Below, piece by piece: positions 12,745 to 23,514 of a stretch of 63,063 bases of DNA. The translations under genes were made by a program, and so were the position numbers. This stretch comes from Dicyema japonicum. Taxonomy: Eukaryota > Dicyemida > Rhombozoa > Dicyemidae. The notes under the pieces are model-generated. The model ran no database searches. It saw only the letters and a list, made by a program, of their open reading frames with translations, and was not told the DNA's origin. The stretch spans positions 1,295,600-1,358,662 of the forward strand of contig RDEW01000008.1 of NCBI GenBank assembly GCA_011109175.1, read 5' to 3'. Numbering within the stretch: position 1 is the stretch's first letter; the number at the start of each line of letters is the position of its first letter.

Positions 12745-14177
12745 CTACTGTTTTTTTCCGTCCTGGCGATCCAGACATATATTTAAAAGCCTTTTTTGTC
12801 TATCAATCGTTTTTTTATTTGTTCTTGTTGAAATTCTTTTTCCAAAGGAATCCTGGTCAATAATAGTTTTCGTCATTTTTTCTTCTTTTTGGAATGACGA
12901 TATAATATTCCATATCGATGGATGACGATATCCCGTCAAATTGTATAATTTATTGTTCCACCCTTCACAATAGTTATTTGTTCTTTGTTTATTATTGAGT
13001 GTAGCTTCATACACATTCCATAAATTTGGAGGAAACAATGGAGCAATGTGCTGTATTCTAACAGCTAAGGGATTTTCTCGATCATTTAAGCAACGATAAT
13101 AACCGCGAACATATGTTCTATCAAAATAATCTAATATATATTTTGAATCTGGAACATTTTCTGGCATATTATTCATTAGGAATTCTATTCCTTCTTCCAT
13201 ATCTTGAATGGGTAAAAACGCAAGAGCGTCTATCATTGCGCAAAAAATGTTAAAATTAATATTTTCTTTATATTGTTTTACTAGATGCAATTCTTGAATT
13301 TTTCTCCAGGTTGACTGTCTTAGATGATAATAACATCCTCTAATATGTATTCGTCTCCCAAATACTGCAAGGACAGCTCGAAATACCGAATCTTCAAAGT
13401 CTGCCATAATAGTTTCAAGACAAAATTCCAAATTCAAATTATGAATTGCATTTTGAATAGCCTCAAAAAATTCTTCGTAAATCTTTCGTGATTTAGAAGG
13501 TAATATTCCATAAATAACTGTAATTGCACTGGCATTGAACTGAATCCTGATAAAATAGATTTGCTTGAAGATACATGGTGCCATGGAAAATTTCCATCCA
13601 TATACCATGATTTTGAATTCGCCAATAACGTTATATTAGTTTTGGTGCTGAATATCAATATTCTATCGGTTCTTCTATGATTATCATAAATTAAAAAATT
13701 TTCTGAATCTGGACCAAGAGTTAAAGATAAAGACGATGGAATATCTCCGAGATCGAAAATATTTTTTGGAATATGTAGAGACAAGCGTTGATTCCTAAGT
13801 GTTCGCTTGAAAGAATCTGCAGAAGGGAGAATAATTCTGGTTGCTGTTTCACATTCAGACACAACCTTTGAATAGATTTGTAAGGGATTTTCTTGACTCG
13901 TTTTAGCAATAAGTTTTGCTTCGTTGCACAATTTCATCAGTTTTATTTGACTTTCGTCAAATTCGTGATTGTGAGAAATTCCTTCTTTGGGAAATTCGAA
14001 ATTATGATCTGTTCTTAGGCTTCCTCTGCATCCTTGTGAAGATTTTTTTACACATTTAAAAATTATATAGTTTTTTGTCTTCGAGTGCTTTGTATACATA
14101 TAACCCTTAAAACAAATTTTCTTTCCTCCTTTGTTAGTTGATATTATCTCCATTTTGTCTCTTATTTTTTGCGGCAA
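12745..14177 (-). pseudogene. MULE transposase with FLYWCH finger, single-base frameshift
   Basis: Encodes the enzyme that would cut and move the flanking element. The first frame (14177-13434) starts with a FLYWCH-type zinc finger (C42, C50, H69, H71; FKGYMYT core) and reaches the first catalytic Asp in WYMDGNF (D194). The second frame (from about 13608) continues SMAPCIFKQ with the second catalytic Asp in IMADFED, the MULE hallmark C-x2-H in GCYYH, and the catalytic Glu in NNYCEGWNNK, ending at the stop at 12745. The switch lies at 13583-13592, in 'ggaaaattt', where one base is missing. Otherwise about 477 codons are open, so inactivation looks recent. Internal promoter and polyadenylation sites were not identified. 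Confidence 0.88.
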
Positions 14178-14490
14178 GCATAATATTTAAAATACGCCTA
14201 ATTATAACCTTAAAATCCGTATATTGATTAAGTCAAAAAGATTAAACCAAAGCGAAAAAAGTTAAGTCAATTTTATTATTACCTTGAAATTCTTAAATTG
14301 ATTTAGTCAAATCGATTATACCAAAGCGGAAAAATTCGAAAATTTATAAGGGAAAAATTTTCAAAAATAAAAAAGAAGTCAAGCGGAAAAAAAGTCAAGT
14401 ATTGAAAAAATTTTTAAAAATTAAAAGATGCTAGTAGTATCACAAAAATGCGATATAAACTAAAAAAGACAACTTGACTTTTTTCCGCTT

Positions 14491-14541
14491 ACGGACTTGA
14501 CTTTTTTTCCGCTTGACTTTTTTCCACTTGACTTTTTTTCC
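14491..14541 (-). repeat. Right terminal inverted repeat of the MULE
   Basis: Reverse complement of the left repeat with one missing A in the second unit. The outermost bases differ slightly between ends ('gagtgcgg' against 'ggttgtagg'). Confidence 0.85.
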
Positions 14542-14548
14542 TACAACC

Positions 14549-14557
14549 TAATTTTAG
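14549..14557. repeat. Right 9-bp target-site duplication of the MULE
   Basis: Exact copy of 12277-12285, immediately outside the right end of the element. Confidence 0.8.
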
Positions 14558-14559
14558 CC

Positions 14560-14818
14560 TCTTCCTAAAACTCAAAAAATATAAAAACCTCGATAAATTT
14601 TAGCCTCTTCCTTAAAAAAATCTCAATCTAGTTTGAATTCTGATTAAATAAGGAAAATCATTATTTTTTCTATTGTTTCTTTGTCGAGACTCACTAAAAG
14701 CATTCAGACATGTTATATTTTTTAATTTATAGTTTTTATTATATATAATTTTATAATTATTTGTCGATTTCTAATGAGCTTATTATTAAAAAATTATTTT
14801 TTTGCAATCTGTTATAAT
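14560..14818 (+). repeat. Duplicated block, left part (copy A)
   Basis: Matches 29491-29736 almost throughout, including 'tttttctattgtttctt.gtcgaga' and the final 'tttttttgcaatctgttata'. The MULE sits directly at its left border. After 14818 and 29736 the two copies hold different insertions (a LINE tail here, a SINE there) before similarity resumes. Confidence 0.8.
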
Positions 14819-15160
14819 TTTTTGGTTGAGGTGGTGACGTCCCTCTATAGCACATATGTCTAATACGTATTTGAATAATCCTTTCTGGTTTCTACCCTTA
14901 CCTTCAATTTCTCAGATTGGAACAAGACACGCCAGCAAACGTCGTCATGGAAGAATACTTCGATACGTCAGGGAGAAGTTCAGAGGTCGTCCAAGAATAA
15001 CTCTTCCGGAAGTCCTTAATGGTGACCTGAGATCAGTAACCAGACTACTAAAGGACGGTGAAGACCTTAGTAGTCTGCGGCACTTGGCATCGGACAGGAG
15101 GGGATGGAAAGGCTAATTAAGAGGATTGTTCAGACGCGGCACGAATAGAATTATAGTTTA
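14819..15160 (+). mobile_element. LINE C-terminal tail
   Basis: Plus-strand frame 14856-15116 ends with REKFRGRPRITLPEVL, then DLSSLRHLASDRRGWKGL. This is the typical basic 'RGRPR' and 'LA.DR..W..L' tail of Jockey/CR1-type polymerases. The tail at 8290-8100 (minus) is its relative. Only this end is present here. Confidence 0.55.
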
Positions 15161-16386
15161 TATGATTCTATGTAGTCAGTCCTCATGTGGTTTTTGAGAG
15201 GTTTTCGCGTAGTATTTATTAGGGCGTTTCGCTCCTTTTGACTGAATTCGTCATTTCCGGGTGTCCTCTCATCCACTTCGAGATATTTCGATTTGTCTTC
15301 CAGACTTCAAATGTTGACCGATCACGACTTGATGACGTAAGGACCATCTTCCATTTAGCTCTCTGTATTTTGAATCATTGGCTTTTATTTCTTCGTTCAG
15401 CACTTTTAGACGGATCATTTGCTTCGGAGGAACGGATCCCTGCTTTTTGAGACGAATTTCGTTCCTTGACCAGAGCCTTCCTTTCGTACTTCTCGTGTAA
15501 ACGACTTCTTTTTTCCACTGGTAATTTCGCTTTTGATTTTTAGCAGAATAGAGTTATGATCCACTTCGGGTGTCGTACATGACAAACCAATTTATCGTTG
15601 TTGAAAGTTTTGGTGAACAGAGTGTGATATTTGGGGAGGTTGGGTTGTCAGAGTTCCTTTGAGGTGTTCTTGTGTTTTTTTGATGGGTCAATGATGATTA
15701 TCAGATTGCCAGACTGCGTCAACATCAAATTTCTTCTTGTATCTGCAGACTGATTTAACAGCCAGAGAGTGTGTTTGGCTATCAAATCGCTGTATATCAC
15801 GACTTTGTTCCAAATCTCCAGTGCTGATAAGTCCGGCATAGTGTAATGGTTTGGACATGAGCCCGGAGGCAGAATAGACATGTTTACAAAATATAGTCTT
15901 CCTTTGTTGTGCTAACAGATATTCCGATTGTCTCCGTGGCTTCATCACTCCCCAAAAATTTCTTCGCTTAGAGTGTATGGTCCTCATACTTTATGCCTTT
16001 TCTGATAATATACGTAGTCCTTCACGTTTCATAGTGCGATTAGCATGTATTATGTTGCATCCGGAAAAGAGGGGCGTATTATCTTTTGCTGATAGCTTCG
16101 ATTCTTGGATGAGCACGATGTCAGCATTAAGTTTAACAATCAGAGTATTAAGTTCAATAATTTTGTTTTTCATTTCGTTCACATTCAGTTGTATAACGGA
16201 GATCAAGTCCTTTGACTTGTGTAGGTTTCGAATCCGAAAAGCTCTAGCCAGACCAATAAATAATCCGTCGACCGGGGGCGACATGTACCCGCAATGGAAG
16301 AGAGCTAATAACTTTTTTTGAAAATGCTTTAGGAGCATTTTGAGCGCCTCCAGAGTTGTTGCATCCGGTGAGCCACAAGACGTCAT
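15160..16386 (-). pseudogene. LINE endonuclease fragment (copy A)
   Basis: The minus strand starts at ATG 16386. ISVIQLNVNEMKNKI, then LNADIVLIQESKL (about 16200-16080), is the N terminus of an APE-type endonuclease. In related copies this continues to a GDFN-like motif; here that part is frameshifted. The second frame (15987-15688) holds remnants. Sequence resembling the post-endonuclease region extends to 15160. No reverse transcriptase follows, so it is 3'-truncated. It is duplicated at 31268-30062. Its start codon faces the sulfotransferase start 121 bp away. Confidence 0.7.
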
Positions 16387-16480
16387 TCTAAAATCTAGTC
16401 AAAGTGGAAAAATTACACAAAAATGACCTACATTAGTTAATTTATTTCTGACGTTAATCTCATTATTTTTTTTAACTTTA

Positions 16481-17079
16481 CCATTTTCGATCGTTCAGTC
16501 ACAGTCATGAGGATATTAAATCGTAAATTCTGGCTTGTAATTCTATTTGTATTAGTTCTACTTGTATTGAAGATCTCATAAATATATAAAACTAAAAAAA
16601 GGTCCTCAGTTGTCTTTCTAAAAACTAATAAATGTGCGAGTAGTTCAATCGTCAACATTCTCGACCGATATGCTCGTAGTCATAATTTGAAAGTAGCTGT
16701 GCCATTGATTTAAGGAACTGAATTTAGTAAAAAACGATCATTTTTTAATGCAAAAAATGTCAGGAATGTGGAAATGAAATCCTTTGATATGCTATTCTTT
16801 CTTACAAGATTTAACAAAACAAGTATTCAGGAAGTTGTAAAACCAAATGCATTTTTTTTACAATTTTGAGGAATCCCTTTCGTCAATCTATTTCATTTTA
16901 TAAATATTACCGAAAATCAAAAAAACTTGAAATATCGGAATTTTTCAAAAATCCAGAATTTTATTATCGAATCCAAATAGATGATAGAATGAGGAAACCA
17001 TGTCATATATGCTTGGATTTAACTCACGTTATGGTTATTCACAGAAAGACATTGATGAATTTCTATTGGGAGTAAAAAG
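16481..17079 (+). repeat. Left arm of 0.6-kb inverted repeat
   Basis: Pairs with 17638-18238 in reverse complement with small differences (a few substitutions and short indels). The arms begin at 'ccattttcgatcg' and end in 'agtaaaaag'. They contain the 5' two-thirds of a Gal3ST-like sulfotransferase pseudogene; the loop (17080-17637) contains its 3' end. Confidence 0.85.
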
Positions 17080-17376
17080 AAGCTTTAATTTGATATTGAC
17101 TGCTGATTTCTTTGACTTATCTCTCCTTCTAAAAAAGTACCTTCACTGGGAGATCCAAGATTTGATATCATTTCAGATAAATGCACAAAAATCCCCAAAG
17201 TTAATGAAACCTTAAAGGAATTAATTTTAAAATGGAACGATGTTGACTTTGCGTTGTATGAATTTTTCCTTAAAGACTTTCGGACTGAAATTTCAAAAAT
17301 TAATGAAAAAGAATTAAATGATGATTTAGATAAAATAAAAAGCAAAAGAGAGGAACTATACAAAATTGTGTACTAA
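16507..17376 (+). pseudogene. Galactose-3-O-sulfotransferase-like pseudogene (copy 1)
   Basis: Gal3ST enzymes are Golgi type II membrane proteins that move sulfate from PAPS to galactose of glycolipids or glycans. Here ATG 16507 opens a short cytosolic head and a hydrophobic anchor (FWLVILFVLVLLVLKI). The PAPS 5'-phosphosulfate-binding segment follows (FLKTNKCASSSIVNIL, about 16615), then LTRFNKTSIQEVV and NPFRQSISFYKYYR (3'-phosphate region). Next come LGFNSRYGYSQKDIDEF, SFNLILTADFFDLSLLLKKY and HWEIQDL, and a charged C-terminal helix ending at stop 17376. In-frame stops (after KIS, after PLI, after LQF) and three frame changes make it a pseudogene. Length (about 290 codons) fits a slightly short family member. 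Confidence 0.8.
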
Positions 17377-17379
17377 AGG

Positions 17380-17637
17380 AAACTATGATAACAACCTTCT
17401 AGGGAAATTCAGTAAAGTTTTGTAGATAACACATATGGATTTGTTTTAACTAAATATGGAGAAAACAGTGAAATTTGTCAACGACTGGTTATGACTGATT
17501 TTGGAATTCGGTTGAGTTATGATTGATTATATTTTTTGTTAAAGGAAGTGTTTTCATTGGGGAAATTGTAAAAACCTACTATCTATAGACACTGTTCTTT
17601 CAATATTTCCATATTTCCATCAGATTGATAACCAGGT
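17380..17637. other. Unique loop between inverted arms
   Basis: About 260 bp after the sulfotransferase stop, with no open frame or repeat recognised. It separates the two arms. Confidence 0.6.
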
Positions 17638-18238
17638 ACTTTTTTTTACTTCTAATAGAAATTCATATATGTCTTTCTGTGAATAACCATAACGTGAGTT
17701 AAATCCAAGCATTATATGACATTGGGTTCCTCATTCTATCATCTATTTGGATTCGATAATAAAATTCTGGATTTTTGAAAAATTCCGATATTTCAAGTTT
17801 TTTTGATTTTCGGTAATATTTATAAAATGAAATAGATTGACGAAAGGGATTTCTCAAAATTGTAAAAAAAATGCATTTGGTTTTACAACTTCCTGAATAC
17901 TTGTTTTGTTAAATCTTGTATGAAAGAATAACATATCAATGGTTTCATTTCCACATTCCTGACATTTTTTGCATTAAAAAATGATGTTTTTTACCAAAAT
18001 TAGTTCCATCATTCGATGGCACAGCTATTTTCAAATTATGATGATGATCAATCGTTCGAGAATGTTGACGATTGAACTGCTCCCACATTTTATATTTTTT
18101 AAAAAGACAATTGAGGACCTTTTTTTAGTTTTATATATTTCTGAGAGCTTCAATACAAGTAGAACTAATAAAAATAGAATTACAAGCCAGAATATAGATT
18201 TAATATCATCATGACTGTGACTGAACGATCGAAAATGG
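17638..18238 (-). pseudogene. Inverted partial copy of the sulfotransferase (copy 2)
   Basis: Reverse complement of 16481-17079. The start codon lies at 18212 on the minus strand, and the fragment ends inside the gene at the segment corresponding to 17079. It has its own substitutions, so it is an old inverted duplication rather than an assembly mirror. Because it lies tail-to-tail with copy 1, a read-through transcript would fold into a long hairpin. Confidence 0.8.
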
Positions 18239-18267
18239 AACCATAAATTTATTAACTGTTAACATGG

Positions 18268-18765
18268 ATGAACGAATTTGGCTTTGGGCTCTTAGTGACT
18301 ACATTATTCATGAAGAATTTCAATTACGCACGCGATGTTGGACCTATGGCATGCTTCAGAATCATTTACATAGAAGAAATCATAGATGGAAATCTCTGTG
18401 ATCCGAAAATCAACAGGATTGTAAACCTTCTATATGGTAAGCCCTGCACATTATTTTTCGGGCAACATTCCTTCATGTTTATGACTGGGGTAAAAGGTGA
18501 CCCCCTCCGCCCCTACCCTTCGCATTCATATGTACTTTATTTCATCATCTTTCAAAGATTTGATCAATTTGTGGTATCTGTACTATGTCATCATCGGATA
18601 GAACTGGGAAACTGTGGTGGCAGACGCTTCAATCAAACAAACCTCCTCCCAAATATTTCAATCACCGAAACTACAACTGCGATTTTGTACCGCTTTCTGA
18701 TATATAACAAAAATAACATTTTGGGACAACTCCATCCCAAATCAAAACCACGGGAATTATCTTAA
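18268..18765 (+). other. Open frame, unidentified, doubtful
   Basis: A 165-codon plus-strand frame begins 30 bp outside the right inverted arm. It contains MNEFGFGLLVTTLFMKNF near the start and ends with QLHPKSKPRELS. The overlapping frame one base away (MDERIWLWALSDYIIHEEF) also looks protein-like for about 45 codons, which hints at a shifted coding relic. I recognise no domain. It could be chance. Confidence 0.3.
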
Positions 18766-19490
18766 CCTGACATAGGGATTCGAGAGCTCTCCTGCAGCAA
18801 CCATCATCTAGTGACAATTCTCAACTGGTCTGAGTAGATCCTGTGTAGTAATAGACAATTTAATTTGAGTTATCCTATTTTTAATTTATAAAACAAAAAA
18901 TTATTGTTCAGACTTCTGAGCAACACATCCCCTACAGCCATACCCTCAAGAGTTCTTTTTATTTCAGTGGTAGGAATATATGCCTATCAAGTGCCATCCA
19001 CTATGAGGCAAACCCGTATATTCTTCACATTTATTAGATTTGGGAGTGTACTTTTGTCGTAAAAAGTCGACTGATTCGATGAAACGGCCATCTTTCTGTT
19101 CTTGTGCAAATCGGCATAGAAGGGTATCCGGCAGCGACTGATTCCAATAGTTAGCGTTATCAACTATTTAGTTCGTTAGTATCACCTTTTCTGACTGATT
19201 CCGGCATAGAAAGGTGTCCGGCAGCAACCGATTCCGAATAGAAGAGACGACGTACAGACTCTTAGCAGAAACTCGACATTCCTGTTGTCCTTCCTCTCCT
19301 CGTATAATGAACATCAGATTTTTAAAGATCTCATAATTCTCTCTGATTATTAGATTTGTGGTTGTACTTTTGTCGTAAAAAGTATGAATTTAGATTATAC
19401 GACAAATAAATTAATATTCGCACTTTCCGAAGAGCCATATCAGTTATCGCTCCCCACATACACTTTATTTTAAGAAAAGAAGTTAAAATT
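18766..19490. repeat. Short direct repeats in unassigned sequence
   Basis: 'cggcatagaa.ggt.tccggcagc' occurs at 19115-19140 and 19201-19226 (about 86 bp apart). 'attagattt', a short variable stretch and 'gtacttttgtcgtaaaaagt' occur at 19030-19065 and 19346-19382. The flanks are not recognised as any known element. Confidence 0.55.
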
Positions 19491-19715
19491 GCTAATCGAG
19501 GAAGGATCAAGGAATACTCTTTACTTCTTTATTTTCTTTTTCTTGGGTGTATGTCCTTTATACACTATCCAGTTCAGCAGTGAATGTCCACTGATGACGG
19601 CGTCACTCGTCAAGCCCTTTTAGCATCGTAGATGCGTGGAACCTTCCACAAGGTGAACATCATCGAGAATCGAACCCGTAACCGACTCCCATCCAGAAAG
19701 TACTTCAGGTAAATC
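19490..19715 (-). repeat. tRNA-derived SINE (minus)
   Basis: In reverse complement it shows the tRNA-like B-box region ('gggttcgattctcga', 19665-19679), then 'aaggttccacgcatctacg', the central palindrome 'gtgacgccgtcatcag', and the 'agaaaaagaaaataaagaag' segment. The order matches the full copies at 28225 and 29737. The A-box end is degraded. Confidence 0.75.
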
Positions 19716-19805
19716 ATGTTCTGGTTGAAATTTATCGAAATTTCTGGTATCAGTGGAGATTTAATCTAAAACTCACATGAATCACTACAATTGGGGGTAA
19801 ACTAT

Positions 19806-21180
19806 TCTTAAGTTTTTAAGAAGACAGCTTTTGCATCAAATCCCTGAAACATCTGAAATATAAAAGAGAGAATATACGGATGTGTTTTAATCTCATCAAT
19901 ATTATTTTTAGTAAATCTAAGACGTTCAAAAAGTGAGTGTTTACATACTGAGAACTCGTTAGCCAACAAATCGGGTATAGTCAATGGAGGCGCCCCTTTA
20001 AAGATCTGTTTGTACATTAATAATGGATCTTTGTCAACAAATGGGAGACTGTAGTGAGTAAATAAGATTACCATTCACTTAGTGACTCAAATATAAGTAC
20101 CCCAAAGACCTATAATCTACAGCATTCATGTACTTTGTTGAGGATTATTTCAGAGGTTACATATTCAGGAGTACCATAGAATGTCCATGTTTTATAGACT
20201 TTAGAAGTCTCTTAGCAAATCCAAAGTCATCCTAAAATAAGAGGAAATTAACCATTTTAATGTATCCCTGTCAGTCAATCATTAGGTTTTCAACTTAATG
20301 TCTCTGTAGACGATACCATCAGTGTGCAGGTACCCAATGGCCATTATAACACTTCCCAAAGAAAATCTGGTTGTCTCCTCGAAGAAATGCTTCCTAAATT
20401 ATGTAAAAGAGTGACATGTTTCGTAATATAACTCATGGTTGTCCTCCAAAGTGACCTTCACTAGTAAATAGACATATCGTGAATCTCAAAATGTAGTTAA
20501 TAATATAATCACTTATTTTTTTTTTAAATTTAATTTTTTGGCTTAATAAATTTAAAATTATATGGGGATTATTACATAACAATATTATGTCTTTTCCTGT
20601 ATAATATGCAGTTCTTGGTGGGAGTTTACTATATGACACTTTGATACAAATTTTGATGTCCTAACTTGAACTTTTCCTTTATTATTTTATTATTAGTTCT
20701 ATACGACCGAATCCTCCTACTCCTAGAGTTTTTAATATTTTCATATCCTTTAATCCCACTCCAGCCAAACTGGTAAGATTCAATATTACTAAAGTAGCGC
20801 CTGTTCTCCGTACCTTTATTCAATTCCCTTATTGACTTTATTAGAGTGTTCACCTCCTACAAAACTTTCACCTAATAGTCACTTATTAATCCACCTTTCC
20901 ACAGACCACTATGAAAAATGTGCCCCAATCTCCCATGTTTAACAATTACGCCTCCTTGTTTGTATGATTCCTACACTAAAATGACCATTGATCTGTTCCA
21001 GAGCACCAGAAATCATCGAGTTTCTCTTTTTTGACACCCTTGAAAAAAGGACACTGACATATAGCAAAAAATACCTCGACAGGAATTATAGCCGTTTATC
21101 GATCACACTTCCACTTCCAAAAAACACAAGTCGTGTGCCCGATGAGTCCAAGATTTCCAAAGTTCATCTATTAAATTAAT
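19806..21180 (-). pseudogene. cGMP-dependent protein kinase-like pseudogene
   Basis: PKG phosphorylates Ser/Thr targets after cGMP binds its N-terminal cyclic-nucleotide domains. On the minus strand I read a cyclic-nucleotide-binding remnant (YKQGGVIVKHG, near 20960, and YGEQALL, the 'FGE.ALL' phosphate-binding cassette, near 20800). The PKG-typical glycine loop LGVGGFGRIEL (20733-20701) follows, with no lysine segment recognisable in the AT-rich insert 20640-20430. Next come the catalytic loop GIVYRDIKLKT (around 20300; the expected Asn is lost), DDFGFAKRL (20231-20205), a TWTFYGTPEYV activation segment and LPFVDKDPLLMYKQIFKGAP (near 20030). Introns of 21 nt (20232-20252) and 23 nt (20049-20071) with GT-AG ends fit. 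Stops and shifts show decay. Confidence 0.75.
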
Positions 21181-21394
21181 AAACTCAGTACCTTTTATTA
21201 TGAAAACTCAATGTCTGACTATCCCTCGCGAATTAACTCTAAAGTCCATAAAGAAGTGTTGCGAATACATAAGGGAATATCAGCGAGATAAAGTAACTTG
21301 GCCAGCATGAAGAACACGCTGCAACAAATTTACTATGCAAATATTAATCAAATTTTAATAAATATAATTTTATTTATTTTTAAATTTAAATTAA

Positions 21395-23510
21395 TGGTGA
21401 TTCTTCCAGAGGAAATGCGTGGAATGTCCCGTACAGCGCCGCTCCTTTCTTGGTGGAATCTTGCGGAATTTTCGATTTTCGCAAGAAATTTGAGGCGGTA
21501 GTGAGACATCTCCCTGATTGGAAAACGACCGTGGTCGATAAAGTTTATAATTTCTTTATCAAAAGATACACTTCATTACACGAGTCTATGTGTCGTGTAT
21601 TACAGAAAAGCATTACTAACCCGGAAGCGATTCCTGATTGGGCATGCACAGGGACAACTTGTTTGATCCCAAAGCTGGACAACCCCCAGTCTGCTGCAGA
21701 TTATCGACCGATAACCTGCATGCCAACCCTGTATAAGCTAATGACCAAATTGGTGGCTAATGAGGTCAGGAGCTTTGTAGACGCAAATAGGATTCTCTCC
21801 GAGAATCAGTTGGGAACTGTGCGAAATTGTCAGGGGGCAAAAGAGCAGGCTTTGATCAACAAGTGCCTTTCTGTGTCTCACGGAAACTCACTTTTGTCTA
21901 TGTGGGTGGATGTGAAGAAGGCTTACGATTCAGTTGATCATTCTTACCTTGTCGAGTGCCTACACAGTCTGTGTATGCCTGTGTGGTTCATCAGCTTTGT
22001 AGTGGCTGTGATGAATAGGTGGAGTATTCATCTGAACTATAATAGGCACCGGATAGGCGAGGTAAAACTCAAGAGGGGGATCCTTCAGGGGGATAGCATG
22101 TCTCCGCTGCTCTTTGTTCTCTGTTTGGAGCCATTGAGTCGCCGCCTCAATGACCGGTTTGAGCAAATACCAGTTCATTGTGAAGGGGTCTGTTTCAGTA
22201 CAAATCACCTTCTTTTTATCGATGACTGAAGATGTATGCTCGAACAGCCGAGGAGCTCTACTCCATGGGGGTCTGTGCCAGGGAATTCTTTGAGAGTATA
22301 GGGCTAGATTTGAATTATTCAAAGTCTGCGACTAACACGCAAGTATGTAGCGAGTTAGTAAGAGTCCTAGAGGAACACGAAGGATATAAGTATCTGGGTG
22401 TTACCGAATCTCCAAAGTCCCTTATAATGCCTGAGACAAAGCGACAAATTACTGAAGGCATCCGTAAAAGAGCAGCGTTATTGTGTAAGACGTCTCTAAA
22501 TGCAAGGAATTTGTTCCTAGCATTAAATGAGTATGCTGTCTCGCTGCTAAACTACTACATAGGTGTTGTGGAGTTTGAGCCCAAAGAGTATGATGAGATG
22601 GATGTTATGATCCGTGGAGTACTCAGAGAGAACCATGTCCATGTGTTGGCAGCCAATAAGGAGAGACTATATTTACCCCGTGATAAATTCGGCCGTGGAC
22701 TGTGTGGAGTAGTCCAACTAAGTGAGCGTATCCTAATGCGAATGCACGACACCCTGATAGCTGGGTCAAGTGTGTCTGCTAGGAAGCACGCCATAATAAC
22801 GACCGAGAAAACACGGGCAACCCACCTAGGCACTATCAGACCTTTTTTGTCTGCTAAGTATGGTGTTGATGATGGTGGGCTAGTAAATGTGAAGGCGTTG
22901 ATCGAATTACAATATAATAATTTGATGGAAAAGATCAACTTAAAAAGCCTTCATAAGGTCCTCTTCAGAGCATTGGACAACCCACATGTCGACCTTAAGT
23001 CGTCGACAATATGGCTAAAATACGGTGACAACTCACCTCGATCGGAGGCGTTGTACACGTATATGCAAGACCGCAATATTTTTTGGGGTCGATCAACAAA
23101 TACATGTCCCCACTGTAAGTCAAGGAGCATGTCGGTTGATCATTTAGCCACTCGATGTGGATCCATGCTCTACGACTATGTGTGGAGGCATAACGATGTA
23201 AGGGTCTTCATCTTCTACTATGCAATAAGTATGGTATTCGCCACACCAGAAAGTTGGGGACTCATAAGGTGCAATCTGTAGTAGAGAACACCAGGGTCCA
23301 AATTAAGGTAGACAGTGTTATCCGTACCTCGGTGCTAGTCAAGCACAATAAACCGGACATTGTGGTACACGATAAGGAGTCTGGCCAAGTCCTTATCATA
23401 GAACTTGGCATCACGTCTCAAGACCGTTTGCAGACTGTGATCATAAGTGGTAACTTTCAATACCTGCAAGTTTTAATGAAGACTTTTCCAAATAACTGAC
23501 TTTACTGATT
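21395..23510 (+). mobile_element. R4/Dong-like non-LTR retrotransposon, 5'-truncated
   Basis: The element begins near 21395, where coding similarity starts abruptly after AT-rich sequence, and runs to about 23510. It contains a reverse transcriptase, a CCHC finger and a PD-(D/E)xK endonuclease in the order of R2/R4-type elements with a restriction-like endonuclease. The 3' end of the family (seen at 34.0-34.4 kb and 50.4-50.7 kb) is missing here. Such elements often insert at specific sites; the flank here is not rDNA as far as I can see. Confidence 0.78.
21450..23499 (+). pseudogene. R4/Dong-like reverse transcriptase-endonuclease, two frameshifts
   Basis: Frame one (21450-22229) covers fingers and palm: DYRPITCMPTLYKLMTK, ILSENQLGTVRNCQGAKEQ, the first catalytic Asp in MWVDVKKAYDSVDH, ILQGDSMSPLLF, and the catalytic pair in HLLFIDD, where a one-base loss creates TGA at once. 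Frame two (22232-23281) resumes MYARTAEELY and continues through thumb to a finger C292-x2-C295-x8-H304-x4-C309 (CPHCKSRSMSVDHLATRC). Frame three (23254-23499) is the endonuclease with HNKPDIVVHDKESG and LIIELGIT (PD...E). It is otherwise open for 680 codons, so decay is recent. FIDD instead of YADD or YMDD is unusual. It would nick target DNA and prime cDNA synthesis. Confidence 0.85.
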
Positions 23511-23514
23511 TAAG

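Larger units (their letters stand above)
12286..14548 (-). mobile_element. Mutator-like (MULE) DNA transposon, nearly complete
   Basis: A 2.26-kb element bounded by 9-bp duplications. Both ends carry three tandem copies of a 16-nt unit, 'ggaaaaaaagtcaagt' with small variants (left 12292-12340, right 14491-14541 in reverse complement), followed by 'ccgt'. Two further palindromic hairpins built from the same unit lie at 12331-12368 and 12402-12450. The only gene is a FLYWCH/MULE transposase on the minus strand (14177-12745). Structure, duplication length and transposase agree on the MULE superfamily. It carries one frameshift, so this copy is non-autonomous unless trans-complemented. Confidence 0.88.

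Noticed and set aside
16437-16658. 73-codon minus frame and its mirror at 17981-18214 plus
   Set aside because: Both are antisense readings of the sulfotransferase N terminus; the sense strand has the membrane anchor and PAPS-binding motif.
22555-22938. 127-codon minus frame inside the R4-like element
   Set aside because: Antisense of the reverse transcriptase thumb/finger region, which is clearly coding on plus.
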